Shown piece by piece: positions 9,685 to 21,159 of a stretch of DNA of 64,000 nt (its first letter is position 1; each line of letters starts with the position of its first letter). The stretch is from Phytophthora colocasiae. Lineage: Eukaryota; Oomycota; Peronosporomycetes; Peronosporales; Peronosporaceae. The notes beneath the pieces are model-generated. The model had not been told where the DNA came from. It did not search any database and worked only from the letters and a program-made list of their open reading frames with translations. A program made the translations under genes and the position numbers. The stretch spans positions 496,001 to 560,000 of the forward strand of contig JAGKQI010000020.1 of the NCBI GenBank assembly GCA_018806915.1, given 5' to 3'.

Positions 9685-10884
9685 GTGCTCGAGCAACCTG
9701 CCGGCCGAGAGCTACGTTTGCTAAAAAGAGTTGTCTTTCAAACAAAAATAGGGAGGGATCTTCGGGGCCTGCCGGCTGCACATCTCCCCGCTGGCAGGCC
9801 GGCGGGGGGACTCGCCCAGTTCGCTCTCCCCCTTCGCCCCCTTCCACCAGCCCCACAAATAGAACAAGTTCTCGTGGATCTCGTGAACAACTTCCCGAAG
9901 GACGGCGCGGAGGAGGCTCTGCGTCAGCTGCTTGATCCCCACAAGTCCAAGCTGCTTCGCTCTGCTTGCGTCAAGTTGAAGCTCAACCCACAGGCCCGCT
10001 CCTCTGTCTCCGGCAGTAAGGCAGGTTTCATCGATTTGCTCTGGAAGTATCATCTGGACAAGACTAAGGGAGAAACGGAAGGCCAGCAAGGCCCGACAAA
10101 GGGAAAGACCCAGCGATCTGAGCCGCGGATGCTGGCGCATGATGCCTTTCTCCTGCTCAACGTGCTGTTCAGCGACCGTTTTGTAGACCGCATGTTCGAA
10201 TCGGATCGTAATGTCAATCGCACTGAATTGGACAAGCATGAAATCAATGAGAACAGCCAGTATTGGCAGGAGATTACGCACGCTTATAATGAGGAACGCG
10301 AGCAATTTAAGGTTCTCACTCGCACGGATCGGGATGAGTACAAGACAATTCACCCTACAGAAGCTGCTTCGCACAGTAGTAGCAAGCTATTTGACATGTG
10401 GCGAAAGTTGATGTCGCGCTATACCTCGGCGTTGGCTAATTCTAGACTTTCCGGGCATCATGAGGACTTCAGCAAGTATTGCAGGGGGCGTATTGACGTC
10501 TTATATCTCCACGACTGGCTAAACGTTCGCTCGAAGCACCTCGATGGAGTACGAGGTCGGATCTCAAAGCATGCTCAGCGCTCAACTTTAAAAGGATCTA
10601 TCGAGAGTGATAAATGCTCTACCTCCGAGTCTGAAAGCAGCAAAAAACGCCGTCGTCTTAACCCGGCCGAGCGCTTAGTGGACCTATTGGAAAAGGAGAT
10701 TGAAGGGGAAAGGAACAGTCGTGCTGCGGACTATGAAGCTGTAGGAAAAGCGTCGACGGCAGTGCAAACGGCACTTACAACTCTGAAAATGCTAAAGGAA
10801 GTGGAGAGTGACGAGGAATTGATTCGCACCGCAGAGAACAAGGTGAAAAACTTTGTTCACCGTTGGATGGACGAGTTAAACTAG
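9685..10884 (+). CDS. Second ORF of the Harbinger element (accessory protein)
   Basis: An open frame of 399 codons. The first ~55 residues are low-complexity and probably not translated; conserved-looking sequence begins near IEQVLVDLVNNFPKDGAEEA. The middle carries DAFLLLNVLFSDRFVDRMFE, and the C-terminus has a basic KKRRRLNPAERLVDLLEKEI stretch followed by helix-rich sequence. PIF/Harbinger elements usually encode a second, Myb-like DNA-binding or nuclear-import partner of the transposase. Position and basic character fit that role, but no Myb motif was recognised with confidence. It converges with the transposase gene 15 bp away. Confidence 0.65.
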   Translation: MLEQPAGRELRLLKRVVFQTKIGRDLRGLPAAHLPAGRPAGGLAQFALPLRPLPPAPQIEQVLVDLVNNFPKDGAEEALRQLLDPHKSKLLRSACVKLKLNPQARSSVSGSKAGFIDLLWKYHLDKTKGETEGQQGPTKGKTQRSEPRMLAHDAFLLLNVLFSDRFVDRMFESDRNVNRTELDKHEINENSQYWQEITHAYNEEREQFKVLTRTDRDEYKTIHPTEAASHSSSKLFDMWRKLMSRYTSALANSRLSGHHEDFSKYCRGRIDVLYLHDWLNVRSKHLDGVRGRISKHAQRSTLKGSIESDKCSTSESESSKKRRRLNPAERLVDLLEKEIEGERNSRAADYEAVGKASTAVQTALTTLKMLKEVESDEELIRTAENKVKNFVHRWMDELN

Positions 10885-10899
10885 TAGCTAGACGAAGTA

Positions 10900-12120
10900 C
10901 TAATTTCCTCGGAGCAGATTCATGTTGCGTAGCTTCTCCACTAGTCCTTCACGAACAAAGCTTGTCGTTTGGGTTTCAATCGATTGATCTCTTTCGTACG
11001 TCATCAAATTTTGAACGGAGCATCTGTCGCGGCTTGCCATCGCATCTAGCTCTTCCTGAATGGGATCTGCCTTCGTTTCCAGCCGTTCATTAATACAGAA
11101 ATTATGCAGTATCGCAGCGCACTGAATGGCTAGAGTAGCGTTGGCCAGACCTAACGCGATAGGGTGATGAAAAATGCCCCATTTCCTCGTGAACAGTCCA
11201 AAGGCCATTTCAACACGTATCCGCAGCTGCGATAAATGGTAGTTAAAAGAGTCCTTGTACAGCTCATCCGGCGACAGCGCCACGTACGGCGTTAGCAGAT
11301 GATTCGTTGCTGCATACGCCGCATCAGCAACAACGTAGAGAGAGCGCTCCAGTCCCTCAATAATTGCGGGAAGCCCGCTGTCGTCGTAAGCTCTAGAATC
11401 ATTGACTCCTCCAGGGTGAGTGGCTTCAATGTAAACAAACCGACCGAAGGCATCACAACAGGCCTGTACATTAATTCCTGGATGCATGTAGTGACCACTG
11501 AAATATCTTCGCGCTCCAGATGCACATCCAGCGTCTTCATCAGATGGAGCTTGTATTTTGCAGAGCCACCCATCCATTGCGGCTACGCATCCGTCTAAAA
11601 CATGTTCCTCGCTCCTGAGCGAGAAAGCGAGAGAGGCTTCCTCGCGCTCGGTTGAAGACATAGGAAACTTAATTTGTAACTGAGGGGTCCTCAAAATTTC
11701 CGCCATGACATCCTTTATGATTCGGTAGCAGTAGGAACGGTCAACACCTCCAATGCGACGAAAATCATCCACCATGTCTCCAGCGAGAAACCGAAGCGTC
11801 ATCTGGACCTTGTTGGCGACTGTCACGGGTCCACGGTTCGTCCATGCCCTCGCAGAGCGATCTAACCCCGCGAGAATGCCGCACAGTCGCGTGAAAGAGC
11901 TTGGTGACATGCGGTAAGTGCGCTCAAAGTGCCCCTCACGGAGCAACCGCTGAACCTCAAGGTCCCAGTCTATTCGAGCCCGACTTTGCTGCGCCTGGCG
12001 TTTACCTTCTTCTTGTACGAGGACAAGTGCTGCCAGAAGACGGCGGCGGCGACGCTGCCACAGCCCTGACTTCATGAATCGAATCTTGAAAGACAAATAA
12101 AAATCGTAGACGTCGCCCAT
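10900..12120 (-). CDS. PIF/Harbinger transposase (DDE_Tnp_4 type)
   Basis: A 406-residue nuclease that excises and inserts the element. An N-terminal helix-rich region (YRMSPSSFTRLCGILAGL, VANKVQMTLRFLAGD, IGGVDRSYCYRII) leads into the catalytic fold. Candidate acidic residues are Asp in CVAAMDGWLCKI, Asp in GVNDSRAYDDSG and Glu in RIRVEMAFGLF. It is followed by the family's LANATLAIQCAAILHNFCIN segment. The frame is uninterrupted and of normal length, so the protein may still be functional although the element has lost one end locally. Confidence 0.88.
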   Translation of the reverse strand: MGDVYDFYLSFKIRFMKSGLWQRRRRRLLAALVLVQEEGKRQAQQSRARIDWDLEVQRLLREGHFERTYRMSPSSFTRLCGILAGLDRSARAWTNRGPVTVANKVQMTLRFLAGDMVDDFRRIGGVDRSYCYRIIKDVMAEILRTPQLQIKFPMSSTEREEASLAFSLRSEEHVLDGCVAAMDGWLCKIQAPSDEDAGCASGARRYFSGHYMHPGINVQACCDAFGRFVYIEATHPGGVNDSRAYDDSGLPAIIEGLERSLYVVADAAYAATNHLLTPYVALSPDELYKDSFNYHLSQLRIRVEMAFGLFTRKWGIFHHPIALGLANATLAIQCAAILHNFCINERLETKADPIQEELDAMASRDRCSVQNLMTYERDQSIETQTTSFVREGLVEKLRNMNLLRGN

Positions 12121-12709
12121 CCCGGCATCGCCCGCCGCCCGCAGAGGTCCAGAATTAGGAAGCGATCACCTCGGCTGGCTATGCACGAGATCCTCCTGCA
12201 GGGAACATTTTTTTTTGGGTCAAACTCTGCGCAGGTCAACTCGTGCGCAACTCTCTTTTTGGGTCAACTTCTGCGCAACTCTTGCGCATGTCTTTTCTTG
12301 GGTCAAATCGTGGTCAAAAATATCACGACTTCCAGGTTTTATAAATTAATCTGAAATTTAACCAATAATATCGCGTATGTTAAACTATAAGTGAATCTAG
12401 CGTGTTCGTTACGAAACGATTGGTGGGATGTTGCCACACGACACTGCGTAAAACGAGACTGTGTAACATGAGACGGTGTGATTTTTAGGTGTGGCATCTG
12501 TAGGAGTTTTTGGTCGATCCCAGCCGGCACTGCACGAGGACAACCAACACTTGTTCATTTCCTAGCACCTCATTTTCAATCTTTCCGACCCAAGTCCACT
12601 ACCAAGTCCAAGAGCAACCAAGTCCCTTCCCGGCACCACCCGACCCGACTACACCTCCGACGACAACCTTGAAATTCTCCCCTCGCGTGTCAGTGAAGGC
12701 GAAGGCTCC

Positions 12710-14463
12710 GTGCAAGGCTCCCCTATGAGTGATGTGTCGTCGGGACACACTGAGATCATTCCGAGTCAGTCATCACCATCCGACTCCCACTGGAGTTTCG
12801 ATCGTGATGGTGATGATGACGACCCGCGATATACGGAGATGATGTCTAACCGGTCGTCAAGTTCAGGATCTGTGTGGAGCGACAGAGACGAGGGTCAAGC
12901 TGACGATAGCCTTGACGAGGAGAGCGATGATCGTTTGGTTGAAGGTGACGACAACTTCGATGCAGAGAACGACCGTCATGGCGATGAAGGCGATTCTCGA
13001 CTTCCAGATGGCGTAGAACCGGTAACAGACTCTAAGTCAGTAACATACCGTGGGCATACTTACGCATTTTACCACAGCGGGGAATCTACAACCAATTATC
13101 GCTGCAGTGCCTACCGTCGTACAGGGTGTTTTGTCAAGTTAAAAGTTTCACAACGAGGTGTTGTCGTCGAAGGCAGACACATCTGGATGTGTTCCAGAAT
13201 TTGTCCAAGCTCCAGACGGATCTGCACCGTTTGTCGAGAATCAGAAGCAGCAAATGCTGTTAGCAACTGATGAAATCGGAATTCAAGACGTGACCCTTAC
13301 TCCGGAAAGAGTTTGGGAGATTATTCGTGATCGGTTTTATGGTGACGAAAACGTAGTTGTCAGGAGCGACCAAAAGCAGATTCTAGGCCGATTGTACCGG
13401 ACTAGAAGCAAACATTTTGGGCGGAGATTTTGGGCGTTTGGAAATGGAACCTTTGTGCGACGTGAAGCACAGCCCGGGACTTAAATTTTTTCAGTTTCAT
13501 TTGACGTATTACGAAGACGAAGTTCTTCACAGAGTGATTGGATGGGCACACCCAAAGCTCATGGATCGAATGAAGCAGCGTCAATCCTCTCTTTTCATCG
13601 ACGCGACGTATCGTTGTGTCCCAATTCGCTTCTACCAACTGGTGATTGTTATGATGTATGACCCAATTTCGGACTTGTACCTTCCAATCTGGTATGCATT
13701 GACATCTGGAAAAACTACACGGGTGTATGAACTTCTCTTCAACTACATCTGTGTCGCTACAAAAAATCGTCTTGACCCTGCCCGTGTTGTGTGTGATTTC
13801 GAGTATGCGATGATCAAAACAGTCAAGAATCAGTTTCCAAATTCAAGGATTGTGGGTTGTCTCTTTCACTTCAAGCAAGCTTTGCGCCGGAAGATGCTCA
13901 AGCTCAATATTTCGGAGGCTGAGGTGAGTCTCGCCATGCGCGACGGATGCATTGATCGCCTCACTGTGATTCGTCGATGCGATATTGTTTTTCGCGGGAT
14001 TCAAGATGTTCGTCACATGATCAAGCGTGACTGTGGAGACCAAGGAATCTCTTATTCAAAGGACAATTGGAAGAAGTTCTGGAAATATTTCAAGCGCACA
14101 TGGATCAAGAAATTTGTGTCGGAGTGGTGGAATATCAATGGGTTGGACGAAGACATCGTGAATAGAACGAATAACCCTCTCGAACGGTACAACCGAACAC
14201 TAAACGAAGCATTTCCAGTGCCACATCCGGACGTGATCCAGTTCATCAGTGTCATCGAGCGCCAGAGTCGCGAAAATGTACGCCTCATCGAAGATATTTC
14301 CAACCGTAGGGCCATAGCTCCAGAACACGCTGACCCCCAACAAGCACCAAGATTCGAGTTGGACTCGGACTTTGTGGACGATTCTGGATTGGACGCTTCG
14401 GATTCGGACAGCGATGAGGATTCCAACAGTGATCACGGAATGGGGATGTCACCGGAGTACTAA
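12710..14463 (+). pseudogene. MULE transposase, copy A (frameshifted)
   Basis: The N-terminal frame (12710-13270) has an acidic Ser-rich stretch and a FLYWCH/GCM-like zinc finger (GHTYAFYHSGESTTNYRC, GRHIWMC). It shifts frame at about 13200 and again near 13415-13450. The last frame (13417-14463) holds the MULE catalytic domain: Asp in SSLFIDATYRCVP, Asp in VVCDFEYAMIK with the following GCLFHFKQAL, and Glu in NPLERYNRTLN, ending in an acidic tail. Two frameshifts make it inactive as it stands. Copy B is very similar. Confidence 0.85.
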
Positions 14464-14644
14464 AAAGTAGTCTCGAGTTCACTCTTCTTTCAATTTGCAT
14501 TCTTACATTCAATGAAATCAAACAACACAGAATAATAATCATGAATTTGAAGGATTTTTTAGAGTTGTGTTGGCTTTCAAAATTTAGAAAGTACAAAAAT
14601 GACTTGATTCCACTATACAGCTTTGACATTGTCAAAACGTGTAA

Positions 14645-14945
14645 AGGTAGAGGCTCTAACCAACTGAGAACGTTTGTGCCCAGGGATTAATCCCGTTTAC
14701 CATCTGCCAAACGACTTATCGACCGAACTGTCACGGTGGGTTATTACTCGTAATAGTCAAGTCAAGTCTGATCACAAGAGACTCACTCTGAAGAGCGTGA
14801 CGGACGACCCAGGTCCTTGGTTATGTCTCAGATCTGACAAAGGATTTGCACACGACACTTACCTCAAGCATCGAGCTTCTCTACAGGAGTGGGGTTTGAA
14901 CCCACGCCACCTGATAAGCAACAGCCTATCTAAGCGCACGCCCTA
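14645..14945 (-). other. tRNA-like half sequences in MULE copy A
   Basis: On the minus strand, a perfect T-arm (GTGGGTTCAAACCCCAC, B-box) at about 14893-14920 precedes, by roughly 230 bp, a D-arm-like stretch CTCAGTTGGTTAGAG near 14652-14680. The order is reversed relative to a tRNA and no acceptor stem closes. It looks like captured DNA running from the 3' half of one tRNA gene to the 5' half of the next. The same segment is in copy B. Confidence 0.5.
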
Positions 14946-15181
14946 TAGGCATACTAAAATTGCAGAGCATGCAAAACACCTTTTAAACTTTCACCTCAAA
15001 TAATTAATAAAATTTTAGGCGGAAGAAAAATAATTTGTTACAGTTTTATCACTTGGTAAAATAATGGCCTCTTCAAGGGTCAACTTCTGCGCAAGTTGCG
15101 CAGAAGTTGACCCAAAAAGAGACTTGCGCACGAGTTGACCTGCGCAGAGTTTGACCCAAAAAAAGGCATACCTTCGTCAGG

Positions 15182-15409
15182 AAGGCAATCCTGGTATAGA
15201 TTGACCACCAGGGGTGCATTGAATGAATTGAGTACATAGTCGTACTACGAGCGAACACACTTCAAGGACTGGCTTTAACCTGAGCATCCCCCGAATCAGT
15301 CATTTATTGGTAAGTTTCAACAGATTCTGGAGGGATTGATCGCTTTAAACATATAATACGCCTACCCCTTCATTTTCCTCTGCCATCTAATTGGATGATA
15401 TTAGAGTGC
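15182..15409. other. Short non-coding flank inside the inverted segment
   Basis: No gene seen. By reconstruction this belongs with the DNA right of MULE B (24820 onward) and was brought here by the MULE-mediated inversion. Confidence 0.4.
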
Positions 15410-15562
15410 CAAAACAAGATATCCAAGTACCAAAACACGGTAGAGTTTTCGCGACCCTTCGACTCGATGGTAGCATTTTGCTACCTTCGAGTGGGTCCAA
15501 ACATCACCCACTTTTGCAAATGCTGTCGTTGGCAGCAGAATGCATCCATGTTCGCGAAAGGG
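15410..15562 (+). repeat. Right half of a TTAA-type MITE inside the Copia 3' LTR
   Basis: Resembles 29675-29804, the right half of the complete MITE at 29461. It includes the hairpin-forming GGTAGCATTTTGCTACC and the terminal TGTTCGCGAAAGGG, and ends at TTAA 15563-15566. Its other half lies at 52610-52797. Confidence 0.85.
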
Positions 15563-15648
15563 TTAACCCAAGTCCTCCTCAACTGCAACACTATGGTCCC
15601 ATCTTGAAGAGTGCTAGTGCATGTACATGTTCACGCTGAAATCCAACA
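15563..15648 (-). repeat. Copia 3' LTR, first part
   Basis: These 86 bp are the same as 20702-20787 of the 5' LTR. The sequence breaks off at the TTAA used by the MITE insertion. Together with 52798-52921 it gives the full ~207-bp LTR length. Confidence 0.9.
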
Positions 15649-16004
15649 CTCCCCCGCAGCGAGGACATCGTTGTTAGCTTGGATACCTACATATACAAAA
15701 TAACAAGAAGCACAGCTGAGTATATCACCAACAATTCAAGATTGTACAAAACTTCTCCTTTGCTGCTTCTCCTCAATAACCCATTCGCACACCAGCGAGA
15801 TCACCATTTACTCTAAGCAAGTTCACCATTCGCATGTCAGCGAGCTCACCATCCGCATACCAGCGAGATTACCATTCGCATACCAGCGAGATTACCATTC
15901 GCATACCAGCGAGATTACCATTCGCATAACAGCGAGATCACCATTCGCGTATCAGCGAGATTCTTCTACAGTACAGAATTCCGTCACCTTTTGAGCTGTT
16001 CGAT

Positions 16005-19000
16005 TCAAGTTTCATCATCTACACACTGCTCCCCCGTGCTTGAAGTGATGCAAGTCACACCCAGGCGCTTCCGCAAAATTGTGAACTGATCCTTGGCTAG
16101 TCCCTTCGTGAATGTGTCCGCAATGTTGTCCTTCGAGTTCACGTACTCCAGAACGATGCTTTTTGAGCGAACGTGCTCTCGAATGAAGTGATACCGGACA
16201 TCAATATGCTTCGTTCTTGAGTGCTGTGTGGGGTTTTCAGCAATAGCGATGCAGGCCTGATTATCTTCGCGAATTCGAGTCTCTGTCTGCGGATATCCAA
16301 GTTCGAGTAGTAGTGTAGTAGGTCTTAACGATAAACCACTCCTAGGGAAGCTGGCGCTTCCTGGTAAACCCAAAGTCTATTGTGAGTCGTAGAATGTAGA
16401 ATCTCTAATGTCCACTGGTTGGCACAGCTAAGTCCTAACCAATGCTGTCCTAACCCTTAACTAGCCAGCTTGGCAATGCTCTCATGAGCTTTGCCCTGTG
16501 TGAGGTGGCGGAGGCTTACCATCGAGATCCCCACCACTACAAGTAGTTGGCGTATAAACAGCACCTCACGAGTACAGTGAGCTAGCGCAATATATTCTGC
16601 TTCAGCTGTCGACTGGGCAACGATGCGTTGCTTCCGGCTGCTCCACGTTACCGCACAGTTTCCAATGAACGTGACGTACCCTGAAACAGACTTTCGTTCG
16701 TCTTCGTCCGCTGCGTAGTCAGAATCCGAGTAAGCCGATAATTTAACTTCTGAACCACTGAACTCCAAGCCATCACCACTTGATCCTTTGATATACTTGA
16801 TAATGTTCTTCACAGCCTCCCAGTGTGGTTTTCCGTAGGAGTTGAGAAAACGGCTTACGTCCTGTATCGAGTACGCCAAGTCGGGTCTTGACCCGATCAT
16901 CAGATACATTAGACTCCCAACAGCCTGTCGAAAGGGCTTCGCAGCCATTTCCGCCATGACGTTTCCTGTCATTTCCACAGCTACAGGTTTCCGCAGTCTT
17001 TTTTCCGGTGCGGTCGGTACCTTAGCTGCAAATGCATGCTGCATGTTGAACCGTTCCAGGATTTTGTCTGCTGAGAGCTGTTGATTGATCCACAGTTTTC
17101 GCTGCGATCTATCACGAACAACTTTGAGCCCCAAGATGTAGCTGACAGGCCCCATATCTTTGGCACGGAAGGCGGTTTTGATGTCTTTCTTCATCTCTGC
17201 AATTTCCGGGGAGGTCTTGGCGATCAGCATGAGGTCGTCCACGTAGATGGCTACAATTTGAGCTGATCCTTTCACCGTTCGAATAAAGATACATGCTTCA
17301 CACTGAAGCGCCTCGAATCCCGCGGAGGTGAGGTAATCTACAAGCGCCTTGTGCCATGCCCTTGGCGCCTGCTTGAGTCCATAAATACTCTTTAGAAGAC
17401 GACACACAAGGTTTTTTTGTCCGGGTACCTCCAGCCCTTGAGGGATCTTCATGTACACTTCCTCCTCGAGGAGTCCATTCAGAAACACAGTCTCGACGTC
17501 CATTTGATCGCACTCCAGATCCAGAATACAGACAATTGCTAAAAGTATTCGAAGGGACTCCAGACGGACAACTGGAGCGAAAACATCCTCAAAGTCGACG
17601 AACTTTATCTGCTGGCAGCCGATGACCACTAACCGCGCCTTGTATCGCTCGAGCGTACCGTCACTGCAGAACTTGCGCTTGAAGATCCACTTACACGACA
17701 ATGCTCGCTTGCCTGGAGGAAGTTTCACCAATATCCACGTCTTATTTCGAAGAAGCGAGTCAATCTCAGCAGCGGTGGCATCCTTCCACTTCAATGCGTC
17801 TGGTCTTGTCATAGCTTCTCTGTAGGTGGTTGGGTCAACGCCCATGCCTTCAGCAACAACCAGACTCATCTCCTCTTTGTGCTTAAGATTTTCCACAGCA
17901 ACGAGAACTTCAGCTTGTTTTTGCTTGCGTGCTGCATGTATGATCGGATGGACAGATTGACTGGTAAGCGCTTGTGGTCCGATCAAAGTACGAAGCCACG
18001 CTGCAGACATAGGTGCGTATGTGACGAGTTGTGGCCACAGTACAGCAGTGTTCACGGTATTCATGTCAAAGCCCGCAACAAAGTCCTCGAGAAGTACGAT
18101 ATCATTTGCCGACGGTTTTTCTTCAGGAGGTAGTTGGCTGTAAAACAGGATGTCCACTTCAGAGGTTGCTGTGCGCGAGTAAAATTCAACGTCGAGAGAT
18201 TGTCGGACGGAAAGTTTACGCAGTTCTTGTCGTTTTAAATCGCGTGCTGCTGCTGACCTGCTCTCATCAAACGTGACATGAATGGAAGTGACGATTGTAC
18301 CTTGGTCGCAGTCAAGCACCTTCCAACCCTTTTGATTCGACGCGTAGCCAACAAAAATGCCTCGGACAGCTTTAGCGTCGAGCTTTTGCCGCTTAGCTCC
18401 AGCTCTACCTCGAGAATTCGTCTTCGAAGAAACATACACGTACGCCAATGAGCCAAACGTCCGCAGATTGGATACATCTGGGGGGTGCCCATGCCATCGC
18501 TCGTAAGGTGTCATCCCTATGCCCGACGAGAGCGTGCGGTTGTACGTGTAGACCATCGCAAGTACAGCTTCTCCCCAGAACTGCTTGGGTGACCCGCTTG
18601 ATATGAGAACCGTTCGAACCTTGTTGAAGAGCACTCGAAAACGAACTTCTGCCATGCCATTTCGCTCAGGCGTGTACGCAGTGGTAGTTTCGCGTTGGAT
18701 GCCTTGTTCTCTGCAGTAATTAGTGAATTCGCTCTTCAGATATTCGCCGCCATTATCACTGATGAAGCGACGGATCGATCGATTATGCTTCGACTCGGCT
18801 ACAGCTTTGTAGTCGAGGAAACATTGAAACATTTCCGAACGTTTGTGCAGTAGACGAACAGTACAGTACCGCGAGTAGGCGTCAACAAATATCAAGACGT
18901 AGCGCTCCAACTTAATTGATGGGCATTCGACTGGTCCAGCGATGTCGCTGTGAACGACATTATTGCAGCCGTCCAAATCTGCTCTGGGGCCCATTGTAAA

Positions 19001-20533
19001 CGTAGCTCTCCGCTTTGTCCCCAGTTCGCAAGCATCACACGGCATATTTTCCGGCTCCGGTAAGAAATCCATTCCAGTAGCAGCTTTAGTCGACACCATC
19101 TTGCGTAGTACCTGTTTGCTGGCATGCCCAAAACGATGATGCAGGAGATCAAGCGTCAGGTCTGGCCTTACAGCAAGAGCAGTAGGAGTCGTCCGATCTG
19201 CATGGAGGACATAGAGCTTGTTTCTGGTTTGGCAAGTCACTCTTAAGCTGCCGAGCGATAACGTGACAGCTCCAGGTGACTCGTGAAAATCAAATTTAAC
19301 TCCAGCTTGAGCTGCTTGATACACAGACAGCAGATTCATCTCCAGACGTGGAACGTATAGAACATTGTGAAGCCTTAATCGTGCCGTCTGTCCATCGTCC
19401 TTAATTATCTTCAGCAACACAGTACCAGATCCTTCCACCGGGGTCATTTTTGCAGTCGCCACTCGAACTTGTTGTCCAGATCCAGGACAAAACTTCTCGA
19501 AGATTGACCGATCGGACGTCATACGCTGGGTACAGCCAGAATCGATTACCCAGCAAGTCGAATTGCTTTCTACATCCGCCTTCAACGCACTTGTATCAGC
19601 GACAGCGAGGCCCCATACTTCTCCGTCAAGTACAGGTGGGAGCTGTTCGAGAGTTTCAGTGGCATCTTCAACTGTATTGCTGGGAGTTGATGCAACGGCG
19701 GCGTGGCCAGCGTCATTCGGTGCGTCTGGAACACCACGCTGGTTTCGGATTCTAAGCCTGCAGACCTGTTTGTGATGACCTTCCTTTTCACAGTAAAAGC
19801 ACACCTGACCGTTACTTGACCGTTGCGGGTACGGAGCGGCTCGATGGCTGTTCAGCTTTCGGGGGTTACGACGGCTGGCAACAAGAGCTTCTGCCATCAT
19901 ATAGACGTTTTCGCTGGCCACAACAGGCGCCGCCAGGCTACGCTCCGTGACTGGTGCTGGCTGGTCATGCGAACGTCGGGAGAACTCCGCCATTACGTTG
20001 CCTTCCATTGTTTGCCATGGCAACGGGCGATCCTGAGTGAAGTACACGCTCTTAAAGTGCGACCAGGACTCAGGCAAGCTTGTCAAGAGCTGACACACTC
20101 GCTCTTTGTCGTCGACCGGTTTCCCTTGGCGGGCAAGTTTATCCGCCAGGGTTTTCAGCTTGTTTAAGTGCACTGTCATTTCTTGGCCATCCTCGAACTT
20201 CAGCGAAATGAACTGTTCTCGTAGTGCCACTAGGTTGCCCCAGTTCTTGGCCTCGTACGTTTGCTCTAAGTACTCCAGAACTTGATACGCATATCGCTGA
20301 GTACCAACACTGACTACTAGCTCGTCGGTCAGCGTCTCAAGTAGAAAAGCTTTGGCTTTGCGCTCGCGGTGCCAAAAACTTTCTTCGACTCGCCTTGATG
20401 CATGACGCGGCGGCCGTTCTTGCAGCGTAGCGATTTCCCAGAGATCCTGAGCTTCCATCATGGCTTGTACACGCGTCTTCCACGCTGTGTAGTTTGTCCC
20501 ATCGAAATTTTTGTCAGTATTCCACTTCAACAT
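16005..20533 (-). pseudogene. Copia gag-pol polyprotein, disrupted in RNase H
   Basis: From 20533 the frame runs 1358 codons: gag with zinc knuckle CFYCEKEGHHKQVC (about residue 245), protease DSGC (about 329), integrase with HHRFGHASKQVLR and CDACELG, then VHSDIAG and FISDNGGEY (about 590), reverse transcriptase with VDVETVFLNG and YVDD (about 1097), and RNase H with SDSDYAADEDERKSVSG. After IRQLL the reading enters a ~0.2-kb insertion and stops at 16457. The lost C-terminus (TRIREDNQACIAIAENPT, NSKDNIADTFTKGL) resumes on the far side at 16311-16005. Otherwise the ORF is intact, which suggests the small insertion is the main disabling event. Confidence 0.92.
16312..16540. mobile_element. Small insertion in Copia RNase H (MITE or SINE)
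   Basis: About 225 bp of non-Copia sequence separates two adjacent RNase H segments. The ends are GTAGTGTAGTAGG and, inverted, GTAGTGGTGGGG, an imperfect inverted repeat. The target duplication cannot be fixed because the site itself is CTACT-rich. No coding sequence. Confidence 0.65.
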
Positions 20534-20580
20534 GATGAAACTGATAGCAAGGTCGGAAGAGGAAGCTTGGGCTCATAACC

Positions 20581-20787
20581 TGTTGGGTTTTGTAGAGAAT
20601 GTTAAATTGTGAAAGACCAACTTGGTCCTTCTTACGATGAGGGAAAACCATGACCACCGCAACAACGGTTGGTCTAGACGAAAACCTCAGCTATCTACGA
20701 GTTAACCCAAGTCCTCCTCAACTGCAACACTATGGTCCCATCTTGAAGAGTGCTAGTGCATGTACATGTTCACGCTGAAATCCAACA
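20581..20787 (-). repeat. Copia 5' LTR, intact
   Basis: It starts TGTTGGATTTCAGCG and ends CTACAAAACCCAACA on the minus strand. It contains the uninterrupted TTAA site (20702-20705) that the MITE occupies in the 3' LTR, so the MITE inserted after the retrotransposon did. Confidence 0.92.
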
Positions 20788-20916
20788 GTGGTTACCACCG
20801 TGGTCGGACAACGGTTTTCGGTAGGGACAACAAAATGCTAGGGTGGGAAAACAGTTCGTGATGGGAAGCTGGATCTACAGTTCGTTTTGCGGGGGTATAT
20901 AGTCGGCGCCTGCAGG
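20788..20916. other. Original katG spacer and displaced Harbinger end
   Basis: 20788-20889 is unique spacer that begins with the Copia target duplication. 20890-20916 is the right terminal repeat of the Harbinger element (GGTATATAGTCGGCGCC). It ends in CCTGCAGG, the target sequence also found at the left of MULE A. Confidence 0.75.
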
Positions 20917-21159
20917 CGGTATGCCTTTTTTTGGGTCAAACTCTGCGCAGGTCAACTCGTGCGCAAGTCTCTTTTTGGGTCAACTTCTGCGCAAGTTGCG
21001 CAGAAGTTGACCCTTGAAGAGGCCATTATTTTACCAAGTGATAAAACTGTAACAAATTATTTTTCTTCCACCTAAAATTTTATTAATTATTTGAGGTGAA
21101 AGTTTAAAAGGTGTTTTGCTTGCTCTGCAATTTTAGTATGCCTATAGGGCGTGCGCTTA

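Larger units (their letters stand above)
9600..12202. mobile_element. PIF/Harbinger element, right end displaced
   Basis: Two tail-to-tail ORFs, a DDE transposase and a second protein, are the classic PIF/Harbinger content. The left terminus reads GGTATATAGCGCAGGCGCTG from 9605. The right terminus is cut by MULE A at 12202. The matching end, GGTATATAGTCGGCGCC, is found at 20894-20910 beside MULE B, 8.7 kb away, where an inversion put it. No certain 3-bp target duplication was recognised. Confidence 0.8.
12203..15172 (+). mobile_element. Mutator-like element (MULE), copy A
   Basis: It begins GAACATTTT and ends GGCATACC, with long inverted terminal regions made of repeats of a GGGTCAACTTCTGCGCA-type unit (12215-12310 and 15075-15160). 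The left flank is CCTGCAGG (12195-12202) and the right flank is TTCGTCAGG (15173-15181). These do not match each other but match the flanks of copy B. It carries a frameshifted transposase and a segment with tRNA-like pieces. Confidence 0.88.
15563..20787 (-). mobile_element. Copia LTR retrotransposon, 3' LTR split
   Basis: The 5' LTR is 20581-20787 (TGTTGGATTT...CCCAACA). A primer-binding-like site lies just inside (20565-20580) and a polypurine tract GCGGGGGAG sits at 15649-15657. The 3' LTR starts at 15648 but stops at TTAA 15563, where a MITE half begins. The rest of the LTR is at 52798-52921. The flank of the 5' LTR (GTGGT at 20788, ACCAC on the minus strand) equals ACCAC at 52922-52926, so the two pieces are one element. 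Confidence 0.9.

Noticed and set aside
15840..15960. Possible CRISPR-like array (repeated ACCATTCGCATACCAGCGAG)
   Set aside because: About 24-bp direct repeats without unique spacers of constant length, in a eukaryotic retrotransposon untranslated region; a simple tandem repeat just inside the Copia 3' LTR.
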